From positions 1-57,526 of the forward strand of contig JAHLWZ010000893.1 of the NCBI GenBank assembly GCA_020536535.1: a stretch of 57,526 nucleotides of DNA. The letters are read 5' to 3'. Below, one piece after another: positions 37,133 through 49,332 of the stretch. The translations under genes and the position numbers were made by a program. Each line of letters begins with the position of its first letter. The stretch's first letter is position 1. The notes below the pieces were generated by a model. That model was not told where the DNA came from. It ran no database searches and saw only the letters and a program-made list of their open reading frames with translations. Source of the DNA: Pelomyxa schiedti (lineage: Eukaryota; Evosea; Pelobiontida; Pelomyxidae).

Positions 37133-37953
37133 CTACAAATAGACAGCAATATCACTCGCATTGCATACATGATACATATAATCTTCATCGCAGTGCAGCA
37201 GAGAGACCCAGTCGTCCTCGTAGTGATCGCCAACATCACAACAGCTTGTCCTCCTTCCCTCCACTCCTTCAGGCCCGAACAACTGAAGCAACAACTTCTC
37301 AGCTCCCACACGATCCCCTCTATCCAGCATCATTCTTATGTCTGAAAAAGTGACTGTTGGTTTTACTGCTGCAGCATCAACATGGGAACTAAGGTCCAAG
37401 TTGCCAGTGGAAAAGCCACAACCACCGCTGTTATCACCATCGCAAGTTATGGGAAAAACCACATCGGCGTAACCAGTCGGCCTCATTGCCCTCAGGTGGA
37501 ATACAAGGTCGGCCTCACACTTTTCTCTCCCATGAGCACATTCGCGCCAGTCACTGCAGGAGCAACCACGAGCCTCGCTTGTGCAACAAGCCACCACAGT
37601 CGACACGAGCCCCGTAATTGTGGGACGTATGCGCCTCCCCATCGACAGATTCACCAAGCTGCCGGGTAACACACCACCAAGTGTGTCATGAGCCGTTTCG
37701 GGCCACACACGTTCGAATCGCCTGAGGAAGAAAGCCGTGCGTGGGGCACCTTTGTGATGAATGAAAAGAAATCAGAAAAGAGACGAAAAGTTTTGAGAGT
37801 GATGAAGGCACACACGGTAGAGAACTCACTTTTGCACGGGGTGTTGCCTCCACGAGACACAACGGAATGGGGAGACATACATAGAAGACTGGGCAACTTC
37901 GCTCCTTTGCCAGAGGAGCCTGTGCCAATCCTCATCACGTGCGTTTTTGTCAT
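37133..37953 (-). CDS. Cysteine-containing protein of unknown function
   Basis: Two exons (about 37831-37953 and 37133-37757) join in frame to about 250 residues. It starts MTKTHVMRIGTGSSGKGAKL. The GTGSSGKGAK run looks like a glycine-rich loop but is not a true Walker A. The second exon reads FFLRRFERVWPETAHDTLG, LPGSLVNLSMGRRIRPTITG, CSCSDWRECAHGREKCEA and SCCDVGDHYEDDWVSL. The family is not recognised. It shares cysteine richness with the next gene downstream, but I see no alignable similarity. Its start codon is 14 bp from the probable start of the divergent PDCL3-like gene. Confidence 0.5.
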
Positions 37954-37967
37954 TCTGTCTGTGTAAA

Positions 37968-38935
37968 ATGGCCGATTTGCGCAGCACACCGTGCCTCCAT
38001 TCTTAGTGCTTTTTCGAAAATGGAGTTATTACTTCTATCTTTATTGAAAACATTTTCTAGGCCAGCAAAGACAGACGAGGAGAGGGACCATGAAAAATTG
38101 GAAGCGGCTTCTTTGGGCGAGCTGGATGAATTGGAAGATGATTTTGATGACACGATTTTGAACGCCTACCGGTAAAAGCTGCTTTATGGGGACATTTGCA
38201 TATGTTGTTAGTGTTATTCTAGTAGAACTAACGTTACAGAAATTCTATCATATTTTAATGTTTTTTTTTCCATTCTCAGGCAAAAGCGCATGGCTGAAAT
38301 GATGCAGGAAGCTGAACGCAATAAGTACGGCTATGTTAAGGAAATAACTGCTCCAGACTGGGTGTCTGAGGTCACCGACGCAAGCCGCACGGAATACGTG
38401 ATAGTGCATCTCTTCAAACCCTCGTTAGTACTCTAGTATCACCTTTTCTCCCCTGTTTGACATATCTGTACTTCCCACAAAGAATTCCACATTGTGTTCT
38501 GTTAGAGAAACGGCTTGGTGAATTGGCCACCAAATTCAAGTATATGTCTCTACTCATGCTGGACAAACATCAATCTCATCGTAAATAGAGCAACGAAATT
38601 TGTGAGATGCCTGTCACACCACGCCATTCCAAACTACCCTGACAGAAATCTACCCACACTGTTGATTTATAAAGACAGTGACCCTGTGGATCAAATCATC
38701 ACCCTTTCCTCACTAGGTGGTGATTCCATAACAGCTAAAGGTAACAAAACACCCACCAAAACCAAAAATCCAATCCAAAATAGATTTGGAATGGCGGCTG
38801 AGCCAAAGCGGAGCCATTGAAACTACCATGAAGAAGAATCCCAGAACACCACAAATACACGGCCTACACACAACCACAAGATCATCGCATCACAGTGATG
38901 ACTCGGACAGTAGCAATAGTGACAGCGACGATTAA
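37968..38935 (+). CDS. PDCL3: Phosducin-like protein 3 (PDCL3/PLP2 type)
   Basis: Five or six exons encode a thioredoxin-fold phosducin-like protein. The conserved N-terminal helix reads LGELDELEDDFDDTILNAYR then QKRMAEMMQEAERNKYGYVK. The core has EITAPDWVSEVTDAS, EYVIVHLFKP, LLEKRLGELATKFK, then HAIPNYPDRNLPTLLIYKDS and LEWRLSQSGAIETT. The C-terminus is a Ser/Asp acidic tail. These proteins help the CCT chaperonin fold actin, tubulin and cell-cycle clients. A start at 37968 with a 71-nt first intron gives MADLRSTPPAKTDEERD, which I prefer to the hydrophobic MELLLLSLLKTFS start at 38021. The thioredoxin-fold Cys pair is absent, as usual in this group. Confidence 0.9.
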
Positions 38936-39163
38936 CACTGAAGGAATTTGGTGTATTTGTTCAAAGATAACAAGTAAACACTTTTGAAAAAAAAACAAGG
39001 TTTTTTTTGTTTATTTGTCAAGTCTCACAAACGCAAGTTCTGAGATTATTCTTGTTGTTGTTGGTTTTTGCAGTTTTGGTCAGGAAGGTTTTAGTTTCCT
39101 CACCAGTGTGTGGCTAGTAATACTGTGTAGGTAGGATACAGTGGCACATTCACGGCACCACGA

Positions 39164-40224
39164 TCAACAAGCAGTGGCAGCGGAAGGACGCGATGTTGGT
39201 GGAACTGGTGGCACAGCGTCCCAGTTGTCACGCACAAACCTCCTCGAGCCATCAAAGTGCCTGTTGGGGCAGGATTCCCACTTGGTGGCCGGCGTACCTT
39301 GGGCAGTCTCCTTGACCACCACGTACTTGTACTCGAAGTTGGTACCCCAGAGAGGCACTTCTATCTTCCACCACCCGCCTCCAACCCACTTCATCTTGGT
39401 GGCACTTGACCACTTCCACTTCCCAAGAGCCTCGCAGGAGCCAACAAGGTGTAGGTTCTCACCCCATGCGGTGTCAAAGTGCACGCTGAACGAGACACCG
39501 CTCAGCCTCCTGCCATATTCAGCCAATTGAGTGGTAAAGCCATCGTTGGGGGCAGCAATGGGCCTTGCGTCGCGTACAAACTGAAGCGCGGCAGACAGAG
39601 ACAGGTTGAGCTTGTACATCAAATAAGCTGTAACAATAGTGGAGCTGCGGCTCATGCCCCAGACGCAGTGAACCAATACAGACTGCCCTCTGTTGCGAAT
39701 TTTGTCGATAAAGGAGATGGCCCTGGGGAAGTGCTGGGAAATGTTCGAGGTTCTCTCGTCAGAAACCCTGTAAGTAGTGGTTACAAATTGTAAGAGGAAA
39801 GGTGGATGGTGCATACTGAATAGTTTCGAGCTCGATACTGGGCGAGAAGCGAGACTTGTGGGCAGACATATCGGGTATGATTGTTACAGACAACACACCC
39901 TTGATTTTGTACTTTTCCAAAGTCTAATACCAAAGAGTCAGGTTACGAAGAAAAAACAAGAGTTAAGCAAACCTCGGGAGAATAGGCGTTTCGTTGGTCA
40001 CCCAGGTACAACCCAGGAATAATGAAATCGGGCTCTACGCGCCTCCTCGGCGTCAGAGTGTTGGATTTCCTGTCAAAATCGAAGTGCAGCAATAACTCGC
40101 TCCACTGCATCGGAACTAGCGACGCAGTAGCGGCGGCGGCCTCGGTCTCCAAACCGTCTTTTCCTCCTTCCCACTCTGCTAGCGGCAACTCGTAGTCGAT
40201 GTGTGGTGCTGTTATGACCGACAT
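39164..40224 (-). CDS. Dual-specificity phosphatase with C-terminal CBM20
   Basis: Starts MSVITAPHIDYELPLAEWEG. The phosphatase domain has FIIPGLYLGDQRNAYSPE, ERTSNISQHFPRAISFIDKI, and the active-site signature VHCVWGMSRSSTIVTAYLMY (HCx5R with the following Ser). A starch-binding CBM20 fold follows: SVHFDTAWGENLHLVGSCEA, LGKWKWSSATKMKW, GGWWKIEVPLWGTNFEYKYV, with the conserved Trp and Gly. It ends in a short Pro/Ser tail. The architecture suggests a glucan phosphatase acting on glycogen or starch-like polymer. The catalytic loop is MKP-like (GMSRS), not the laforin or SEX4 type, so a protein substrate on glycogen is also possible. Two introns, near 39780 and 39930. Confidence 0.9.
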
Positions 40225-40792
40225 GTGCGTATTTCTCGCTGTCGTGTCCGTGCTGTAGTACACAAGATCTGTGTTTGTTTTGTGTTTGTGTGTTGGGAGG
40301 CGTGCAGGCCTGCCTTCGTGTCTGGACTTTCTTTTTATTTTATGTTTTGTCTCGAGTTTCGTGCATGTCCTTAAAAAAGCTTTCGCTTTTCAGAAGAAAC
40401 CGATTCGGGAAGGCGACACTTTCTCCTTCACAGTAGAAACATCGATGTTTGATATCAGGTTTTTATTTCATCGCCAAACTTCAAAGACGCTCAGGAAGGT
40501 TGGTACAACCGTTTGTTCAATGTTTGATCGGGGAAGAGGAAAAAAAAAAGCCAAAGGTGCAAATCAACCTGAAGGTCTTTGACCTTCCCGTTTGTTGGAC
40601 TGAAGTCGTCATTTAAACTCTCCATTTTTTTACTGCACCTTTGGTAAAAAGTGCCAGGTGCTTTTTCTGGAAATGCGCATGGGTGCTGCTTCCTGTGGCT
40701 CCCTGAATGCGAGAGTGCCTCGAAAATTTTTGTAACTAGTTGAACAACACTGGCTATTGAGTTGAGAACCTGAGTAGAGTGTTTTAGTGCCT
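40225..40792. other. Spacer upstream of the phosphatase
   Basis: Between the phosphatase start (minus) and the 3' end of the Roco gene (minus). A plus-strand frame at about 40390-40582 (IREGDTFSFTVETSMFDIRF, then a Lys-rich end) looks faintly protein-like but has no clear start or domain. Otherwise the sequence is AT-rich and closed. The left end should hold the phosphatase promoter. Confidence 0.35.
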
Positions 40793-43700
40793 CTAGGGAT
40801 TTTCTTCAACTTCAGGTTTTCCTATTCTTTGGGTGAGTTTTTCCTGGATTGTTGGGAACAAGTACGCCATACCACACAAATTGTATGCACCAACTTTTAT
40901 TTCTGGAAACATGGTAGTATACAACAAAATACTGGAGGCAAGATTAGTGGTGATGCAGGCGTTCTGGATTGACACACTTTGAAACAGAAATCACAGTATT
41001 AATATACAAACCAGACAATGGTATTTTCTTTACTGGTGTAAGTGTATGGGGATTCCAGCCTATTATTAGTCCTTCACTGTCTGAAGACCAAATGTAACTT
41101 GTACAAAGTGACAAGGGGATACAAAAAAAGAGTTACTGTACCCTAGAGCCATGCACAAAGAACACACCTCCCCGTTGTGTCCAATAAGTGTTTGGGTGCA
41201 ATTCTGTGGCCATTTGTTAAATAAATTTTATGCGTTTTGTTGTTTTCAAAATAGGAAGTTCCATTTACCATATATTCACAATTATAGATTCGAATTAAAT
41301 TTTGAAGACCAAACCAAGCTGAATCTTCACATACAATGGCACAGCTGTGCCTATGTGCCGGGATACCTGTTTTTTTTTTTTTTAAAAAAAAAAGTAAAGT
41401 TTTGTATTGTAACCTCTTGTTATTACTCTCCTTGTTTCCATTGAAGAGGAATCTATGACAATAATTTTTCCATAGCAGCCCAGCCAAACTGCCGACTTGT
41501 ACTGGCAAATACACCCCATTTGGAGTTTATCACCAACATAAACTTTATTGCAGACCTCTTTTGTCTACATGGATGAGTGGAAAACAGAACACGTTGTACT
41601 GAACCTGTGGATTGATTGTCACAACTGTCTCCTCTGTTGCCGAAACAGACCAAATCGATTTTGTTACGTTAGTGCAATCGACTATATTAATAAGTTTCGC
41701 AATGTAATGGGCCTCGCCATGTGCTGGTACTTCGCATTTGACAGTGGATGTCTGTAGTGAGGATTAATCACTGCTTAGGAAGTAGGGCATACCAATGGAT
41801 CGAAAACGACAATTCTTCCATATGCCGTCCCAACCCACAATTCCCCGTTAACAAGCAATAAACTATAGATCCTTGAAGGTCTGCTGATCGGCATAGGCGT
41901 TCCAACAAATGAGCCCAGGTTAGGCGAAATTTGTCGGACAACACCATCTGAACAAGCTGCCTTTGTAGGTTTTATTTTCCCTTCAGTTAACTTGGGTAAG
42001 ACATACAAATACAGAGCAGGCTTTCGGGTCAGCATCAGCACAATAAATCTTGAAGCCAAGGTCAGGGCAGAACTGCCAAAGAGGAGGTATCTCTTCAGGT
42101 AGGGGAGGTAATTCTGTGATAGAAATAAGCAAGAGAACTAACTGTATTGACACTGAACCTCTTGGGGGTGTGACAACGGATTGTGTTGCTATTCCCAGAA
42201 TAGATTTGAGGATAGAAACTGAACTTTTTGCATTCGGTCTGGCGCTTGGATTGCGGACCAAACAACTTTCAACAAACTGTTTTAGTTCTCTATGCCTACA
42301 GTAAATACCATTTTGAGTGTGGATTGTTGCTTACAATGGACAATACAGAGGTACAGTTGGTCTCAAACCCTCCTGCACAATGTCATTTTTAATGCTCTGT
42401 GATCTCCATTCCAAGTTAGAACCACGTCTCAGAGAGTACTTCTCCATCTCCGCGTACTCTTCAAGTAATGAGGTTGGGAAAAAAAAAAAAGAAAAGAAAA
42501 GAAAGGAAGAAACCGTCATAGGGGAACTTTCGTGTAATCAACTCATAAATTACAATCTAAGTCGAGATGTCAGTCAATTAACCCATTCTCCAAAGACGTG
42601 ACATACCCCCAAGCTAAAAATGTCTGATTGCTCGTCATAAGTGTCACTATTCGAGCTGATCACTTCAGGTGCAAGCCACTAGTTTTGTTAAAGAAATAAG
42701 AAGAAATACGAGAACGGAAAGCACACTTGCCAAGTACTCAAATTTCCACAAACCTTGCCTGCCACAGTGATACTTAGTCCAACTTAGTGGGGTTAAGTCT
42801 GTTGAAGATAAAACGAGCTCATACAATCTGCGACTTTGGCTCGTACAGGAGCAGCAGGGTCAAGGGACGCAATCTTGAAATGGAGGTAGGCTATAGGAAA
42901 AGGAGGGAAAAAAAGGCATACAAATATATTTGGACTTCGAAGGTCCCTGTGACAAGTGAGATTAAAGATCTATTTTTAGAAGGTACCTATGAATAATCGG
43001 GGGGTGCAATGTGTGAAGATACATTAGTCCTTGTGCAACATCGAGAGCAATCAATATTCGTAGGTACCAACTGGGAATGTTAGCAGCAAAAAATCATAGC
43101 TGTTACAGACTTTATTTTGTAGTAGTAGTTAGCATCCTCAATGGGATATGCCTGTAGTAGAGCTCCAGTGGGGACTGCTAAGTAGAGCGTAAGGGATGGA
43201 ATGTTTTGTGGACATTTGGGCAACCTGATGATGGGCATGTCTTGTGAAGAATTTTCATTAAATCTCCTTGTGGAACAAACTCCATTACCATCATTGGTGG
43301 TCTATCTTCAGGATTGCTTATCCCAAACAATTTAACAACAAAAGGCGAGTTCAGTGTACTAATAACAGGTGAACTGGTGAACTTCCTTCAATGGAGGATA
43401 TGAACCTCATAAGTGACACTTCTCTTTTGAAATCCATAAGCTTTTCTAAAGCTTCTTCTGAATCAGTGGAAACAAATAATTCTTTCACAGCAACTTCTTT
43501 ACCATCCCATGTTGCTTTGTAAATTTTGCCAAAACCACCTGAAATTCATTGTGAGCTCTGAGTGACAAGTTCGCTGAAACCTTGTCCAATTTGGACCAAG
43601 CCAGAAAGTTCACTTTCTTGTATTTGTGAGAAGTGTTGAAACATCAAATCTGGGACGAGAGCATGTGGCCTTACGTTAATTTTTTCCACCTTTTGGAAGG

Positions 43701-46700
43701 AAGAATAAGGAAGTTGAAGTTTAAAAACCAAACACACCTCACAAAACAGTGTGTTTCTCTGTTTCAAGGCAGAAAAGATTTCATCAAGGCGGAAGCGGTG
43801 TGGTAATGGTGCAGATGGTGATCCTGAAGGGTCAACACAATGTGGGCATGTGACATATTGTTTTATGTCCAATGATAATCCCCTGCAGAATTATTAATTA
43901 TCTCTGCGGGTCATTGCTTAGTATACTTATAGAAGCAATCAATTGTGGAGTCCACAGCCTCAATTATTTTAAGGAGCAAAAACTGGTTCTGATCCATAGG
44001 ATACAAATTAATAAAGCCAAGAAAAACTAGGAAAGAATACCGAATTGGCTGGTGCTCTAACGGATATTGTCAAAAATGGGGTCAGCCCAGACGATGAATC
44101 AAATACAACAGATGCAAATTGGGTCCTTGCATCTGATAGATAAAATTCTCAATAGACCAGACTCAAGTTAATCATACCTGCCTCAGGCAGCACCTCCATT
44201 TTAAGATTGTCCTTCCAAAATGTGTACTTGACAATATTGGGTATGTGCATAATTCGCACCAAAACACGTCCAAATAAGCCTATTGGCAGGCAAGGGAAAG
44301 AAAAAACCCTCTCTTAAGAGGAAAATGTTATTAAGGGGTAATTTAAATTACCTAAAATACCTTGAGTTCTGTATTCCCGTGTTTCTGGAGGATCAGGGTT
44401 TTCTGAATCAGGAGGTGCCTTTTCAGGCAATGCACTATGGAAGGGTAGGCAATATTGAACAATTTTGCACAAGAAAGAGAGAACTTACCAGGGAACAAGA
44501 TAACCATCTTTTCGGTTGATCGTGATTGGATGGAGAATCAGGAAAAGTGAAAGCAGTTCAGCAATCATGGAATGCGATTTAAGGTCGTACATATGCCATA
44601 GTTGAAGGAGGGCTTCTTTGGAAATGAAACCGTTGTTTATCATATTGGTTTTAAATGTTATAGTTGTGGACATCACATCTACCGTTGATGAGAACAAGAC
44701 AAGTAATCATCACTGTAATTACAAACCTGCAAGAAATTTTGGGTGCAGTACCACATAATCACCAAGTTGAGAATGTGCTGCTTCATAGTAAAGTATAGAG
44801 CCAACTCCATGTAGAAACAGTGCAACCTTTTTCATTCGTTTCCAGTTAAGTCACATGTTATTTCTACCTCTTTAATCTTGTCATCTTCTATATTAACAGT
44901 TCTCCCCCATTTTTGGAACTCATCCCAGTGCACAATTTGCATTGTCTTGCGGTTTTCTGTAATAATTTCATCCAACAAAATGTAGTTCCCTGGTACCTTA
45001 GGAAAATGAGTGTTTTAGTATTGTTGCAACCTTTTACTCTGGTTCTCAATAGTGACTGTTTCTGCATGGCGATTTGTACAATCGATTCCTCAAGCTCGTT
45101 TAAGTCACCATCCTTGGCAGCAATAGGAACAGCAGCAGCAATGAGGCATATAGATCGGAATTGGGCACACATTGCAGCACAAATCTCACGACCTTTCTCA
45201 GCATTTGGCAGTTTGTCAGCGCGTGTTCCAACAAGTATGATTGGAGGAAAAGGAGCAGATCGTACAGTTCGCATTATTTGTCTGAACGAGGATGACTTTT
45301 TCACGAACTTTTTTAATTTGCGGAAACCTCAGCCAGTATTCTGTCCGCTGAGAATTTGGGTTATGTAAATCAAATAATACAAGATAAAGAGCTCTTCCAG
45401 TCAGGAAAAACTGTTACGAATTAACGTTTATGTATAATGATGTGAAGTACCTGGTGGGTCGGAAGGAAAACTGCCTGTTGGGAGATGTCATAATTTGTAA
45501 TTAGAATTTGTGGATATTACCTGGCCTCCAAAATCTAAATACAGTGAGAGAGAAATAGTGATGGAGAGGGTGGTACCCCAAACAGTGAAATCAATGTTCC
45601 TCAGCTGAAACTCTTGAATATCAATTCCATCTTTGTTTATTAAGTGAAAGGAGGAAACTAAACGTTATACCAGTGGACATCCCATCATGCGTTCTTCCTT
45701 GGAATCGATGTAGAAGGGTGGTTTTACCTACATTTTCTGGTCCAACAAGAACAACTTTCACTCGGGGCCATCTGGTGAAACCGGACTTCGCACACATGTC
45801 CAAGTAGAGTAAAACGTCAGGGGTGTTGGTGGCATTGCATGGGATACCAGTGAGGGGATTGGGTAGAAAAGTGATTCTTTTAGTTTTGATGTGTTGGACC
45901 AGGGAATGGGGTAAGGTAACCAGCTAGTTGCAGTCCAGTCAGCAAATAAGAAGTAGAGGTAAAGCTTACACTATTGTACCCACAACGCAAGGTCATCTGC
46001 AAGCAATCTCCAATGCCTTCTGGTAGCTCAGTGAGGTCGTTGTGTTCAATCTGTTTTTACTTGTTGAGAGATTGAATATTAAAGTCGTTTATGAGTGTAG
46101 TTTCGCGGGAGTTATGTATTAGAAGAAGTGTAGAACATTCAATTCTTGAAGCTTGATGCAATTACTTATCCACTCTGGGAGTGATGTCAGTAAGTTCCCT
46201 TTAATTAATGTGAGAATTCGCAAGTGTTTTTGGGAAGGTACAAGCTATGTTCAAAATTGATAAATTCTTCAGTTGAGTAATAACGGGGGGAAGTTGTGTC
46301 AAGGAATTGTGAGAAATGTTCAAGCAAGTCAGAGAAGAGCTGAGTATCCCAAGGGATTTCTCGACTTGAGCTATATAATGAAGCTTACTACAGTTTTGAA
46401 AACCAAAGGAAAATGAAAACCTGGAATTGTTACAAGAAACAGATTTTGCAATGATACCGCCAGGGTCGTTGATGTTAGTGGAAAATCCGGAACAGACCCT
46501 TGGAGGTGAAAATTACCAAATGAAAGTATATTAAGTCGGCATTACTTTCTGAGATCTTTGGGGGTAGAGATTTCAATATCTCGTCAAACATCAGTCGATA
46601 CAAGGGATGCACTTGGTCTAACCAGGATGCTTGCTGTTTTGGGAAATGAGCCATCAAACTGGTAAAACACTTGTCATCATGTATGAATAGCAGCTTTTTT

Positions 46701-48014
46701 TCTTTGTGCCTGGATCAAAAAAAAAAAAAAAAAAAAAAAGTGGGCAGATACTGCCAGAATTTCCACACAGAAGCATATCAGCCAAAGTTATATTGGGTGA
46801 TTCCAAGATGCAGTGTAAAAGTTTATCTAGTTGCTCCTCATCTTGATTTCTTCGTATATTTGTGCAAAACTTCTCAATTTGGTCAAAGGGAAGATATTCT
46901 GGTGCATCAGGCAAAGTATCTCTCCAAGTTTTACCCCTGTTTTCCTTGTTAGATACGTAATTGTGCAAGTTCACTAGTTGTCTCACTTTCTTTTCGTCAG
47001 TCTCCTGGCCACAATTTCCTCAAAAAATGCTTTGACACATGACTTGTTGGAGGCATCAACATTTCTTACCATCCAACAGGCATCTTTATCTTTGAATTTT
47101 GACAGGAGACCAAAAACTTCACTGCCGGGGATTCCTCTACTTTCAGGAGGTGAATCAGTCTCTATGTCACTCAAGAGAGCAGTTGTGTGGTCAATCAGGC
47201 AAAGAACAAGTTTGCCTTTGCAAAATTTGTGTATTGTCATCATATATTCTTCCAGTTTGGCAAATCCACTATGATCAACAAGACTCTGTACATAGATAAC
47301 AATGTTTGCATCACTGGTTGTAGGAGAAGATGATGTCAGGTCTGAAATAGTTCCACTTGGCTGATGCGCAACAGTTACAAGAACAGACTTGTTGTTTATG
47401 GTCACAGTTTTCGTTGTGGGGGCATAATCTGTGTTTATTTGATTAATTTTGTCTTCTTCTTGTCGAGTTTTTGAGTGCTTTTTGAGTTGCTAACTGGTGA
47501 TTGTGTGGTTCACATTCAAAGAGATATGGGAAAAACCATGATCATGGGAAGGCAGGAATACTCCGGCGGTGAAGTGAGAAGCAAAAACTTTAGCAAAACA
47601 ATCCACTGGGCCAGTGACCACCATTTTCATGGACACAACTTCCCCTGAAATGCCAGAATTGACCAAAGAAGGATTGACCGTGGTTGCTGAAGTAGGGGAA
47701 TTCACTACATCCTTTTTTGACCTTGAGCGAAGTGTTGCAAAGGCTTCATTCCTCCAACCCCTTCTAGGGGTGGTAGGTGATGGTGTGTGAAGAGATATTG
47801 GTGGTGAAGGTGACGAAACAGGTGGCACAAGGGGAGTGGACGGTGAAGGTGACGACACAGGTTGGACAAGGGGAGAGGGTGGCGAGCTCTTGGTGTCAGT
47901 TGAGGAAGTGTTTGTAGTGGAACTAGAATTTGTAGTACTAGTGGTTGTGGTAGTTGTAGATGCAGTTGCAATTATTCCAGTTGACGTGAATACAAGTGGT
48001 GTTGTTGTTATCAT
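40793..48014 (-). CDS. Roco-family kinase: Ras-like pseudo-GTPase, LRRs, Roc-COR, kinase, WD40
   Basis: A 7.2-kb gene with more than 25 short exons, similar in layout to LRRK. After a Ser/Thr/Pro-rich start, a Ras-like domain lacks its nucleotide motifs (VVTGPVDCFAKVFASHF, SVLVTVAHQPSGT, VDASNKSCVKAFFEEIVA). A helical region (about 46480-46990) and leucine-rich repeats (about 45850-46450) follow. The Roc GTPase is intact: VVLVGPENVGKTTLLHRF, TVW then DFGGQ, HQYFLTGRALYLVLFDLHNP, VGTRADKLP. After COR comes a kinase with GGFGKIYKATWDGKEVAVKE, IIHRDLRSPNIF, KVADFGLS and WLAPEVISS. The C-terminus is WD40-like: NGELWVGTAYGRIVVFDP, AVWLGCYGKIIVIDSSS, then HNGEVCSLCMALGYIWSSDS. It should be a Roc-regulated Ser/Thr kinase. 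The 5' end is uncertain; an upstream exon (MADSNNTSRSRSF, about 48234) may belong to it. Confidence 0.8.
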
Positions 48015-48495
48015 AGACACTGGGCGATGTGCATTAGGCTACAAACTGTGCCTTAAAAAAAACAAAAAAGTACGAAAATGAAACGAGTTACCGCTCCTTT
48101 TTGTCCCATAACCAGACCCTTGGCTCACAGTAAACAATTAAGAAAAGTAATAGCGACAAGAATCGAGTGCACGACAAACCTCCACTCTTCTTTCCATTAC
48201 AGGCCTCACTGACAAGGTGAAAGATCTAGATCTACTCGTGTTGTTGCTGTCTGCCATCGTCTCGTGGTCGATTTTATTTTTTTTTTGCTTTTCGTTTTTC
48301 ACCGCAAAGAGTAGGTACGAGATACTAAGAGATTTAAAATCTCATCTGGACAAATGAGGGGACAGTGCACAAAAAGAGCTTCTTGTACTCAAAAACTTTT
48401 TTCTAATTGTTTTTCCTATTACTATGTTTAAAACATTTGGACTTTGACAAGGGGTTTGGTGTATGCTACCCAGTCCTCAATTCGTTGTTTTCCCT
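48015..48495. other. Spacer upstream of the Roco kinase
   Basis: Contains a short minus-strand frame opening at about 48234 with MADSNNTSRSRSFTLS followed by a GTGAGG donor-like site. It could be the first exon of the Roco gene or a separate small gene, but no phase-compatible join to the exon at 48014 was found. The rest is AT-rich with runs of A (48055-48070) and T (48268-48286). Confidence 0.35.
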
Positions 48496-49332
48496 TTATT
48501 TAGTTAGTATTAAATTAAGAGTTCTGCAAGCAAGGCGCACTGCTTCAGATAGCAAGTTTTCACCAAGATTGATACGCTGGAGGCTGGGTATATTCAAAGC
48601 TTTTACTACCTAAAGTGCGTGAATACTTTAAGTTTGATCGTTTGGAACGCACTATTTCAAAGGCGGTGTGATCTTCAATTCTATTCTTCCACAGGTTGAG
48701 ATTTATAAGTGAAGTATTTTCACTTAGAGAGGTCATTAAGGCCATAGCTGCGTTCAAATCCATTACATAGCCTAAATGACATTCAATATCAACGGAATGG
48801 ACAAGAGAATTTACCTGTTATTTTAAGTGTCTTTAAGGAAGTGCTACGCCTAACCATCAATCCAAGAGCAGTAAATCCAACGGAGCCCAATGTGATAGTG
48901 GTTTCTCGCATCTCAGAAGAACTGGGTGTAGAGATTGTCAAGTCCTGTAGAGTGTGGCTTAGGTAAAAAAAAAAAAAGGTAATTTCTTAATAATAAAGTG
49001 TTAGAGATCTCAAATTTTCTCACCTGTACTATTCTGTCATGTGCAAAAGCCTGAGCAAAGTGTATGGCACCCTGGTCTCCCGAAATCTTTTTGTTTTGGG
49101 TTAAAAAAGAAAAAGATAAAAACCGTAGGTTCGTGCAAAACAAAACAAAACAGGGAAAAAAAAAGAAAAAGGAGCCAGCACGGGCACGTGCCTTGACGAT
49201 TTTCTTGTCGAAAGATGGAGATTGCTCGACGTATAACTCAGGGTGGCTTGTTAGGGATGTCTTTTCAGCGGGGTCAATGTCAACACTCTCGCCTGGCTGA
49301 CTGAACAAAAATGTGTTTATTGAGCTTGTCAT
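48496..49332 (-). CDS. Leucine-rich-repeat protein (ribonuclease-inhibitor-like repeats)
   Basis: Four or five exons. The first reads MTSSINTFLFSQPGESVDID then SFDKKIVKARARA. Later exons give repeats of the long ribonuclease-inhibitor type: DQGAIHFAQAFAHDRIVQ, GSVGFTALGLMVRRSTSLK, LNAAMALMTSLSENTSLINL then NLWKNRIEDHTAFEIV, and finally IPSLQRINLGENLLSEAV. Such repeats form a horseshoe for protein binding; there is no enzyme domain. It lies just upstream of the Roco gene on the same strand. The similarity of repeats to the Roco LRRs is only general. The frame is open upstream of 49332, so the start could lie further up. Confidence 0.65.
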
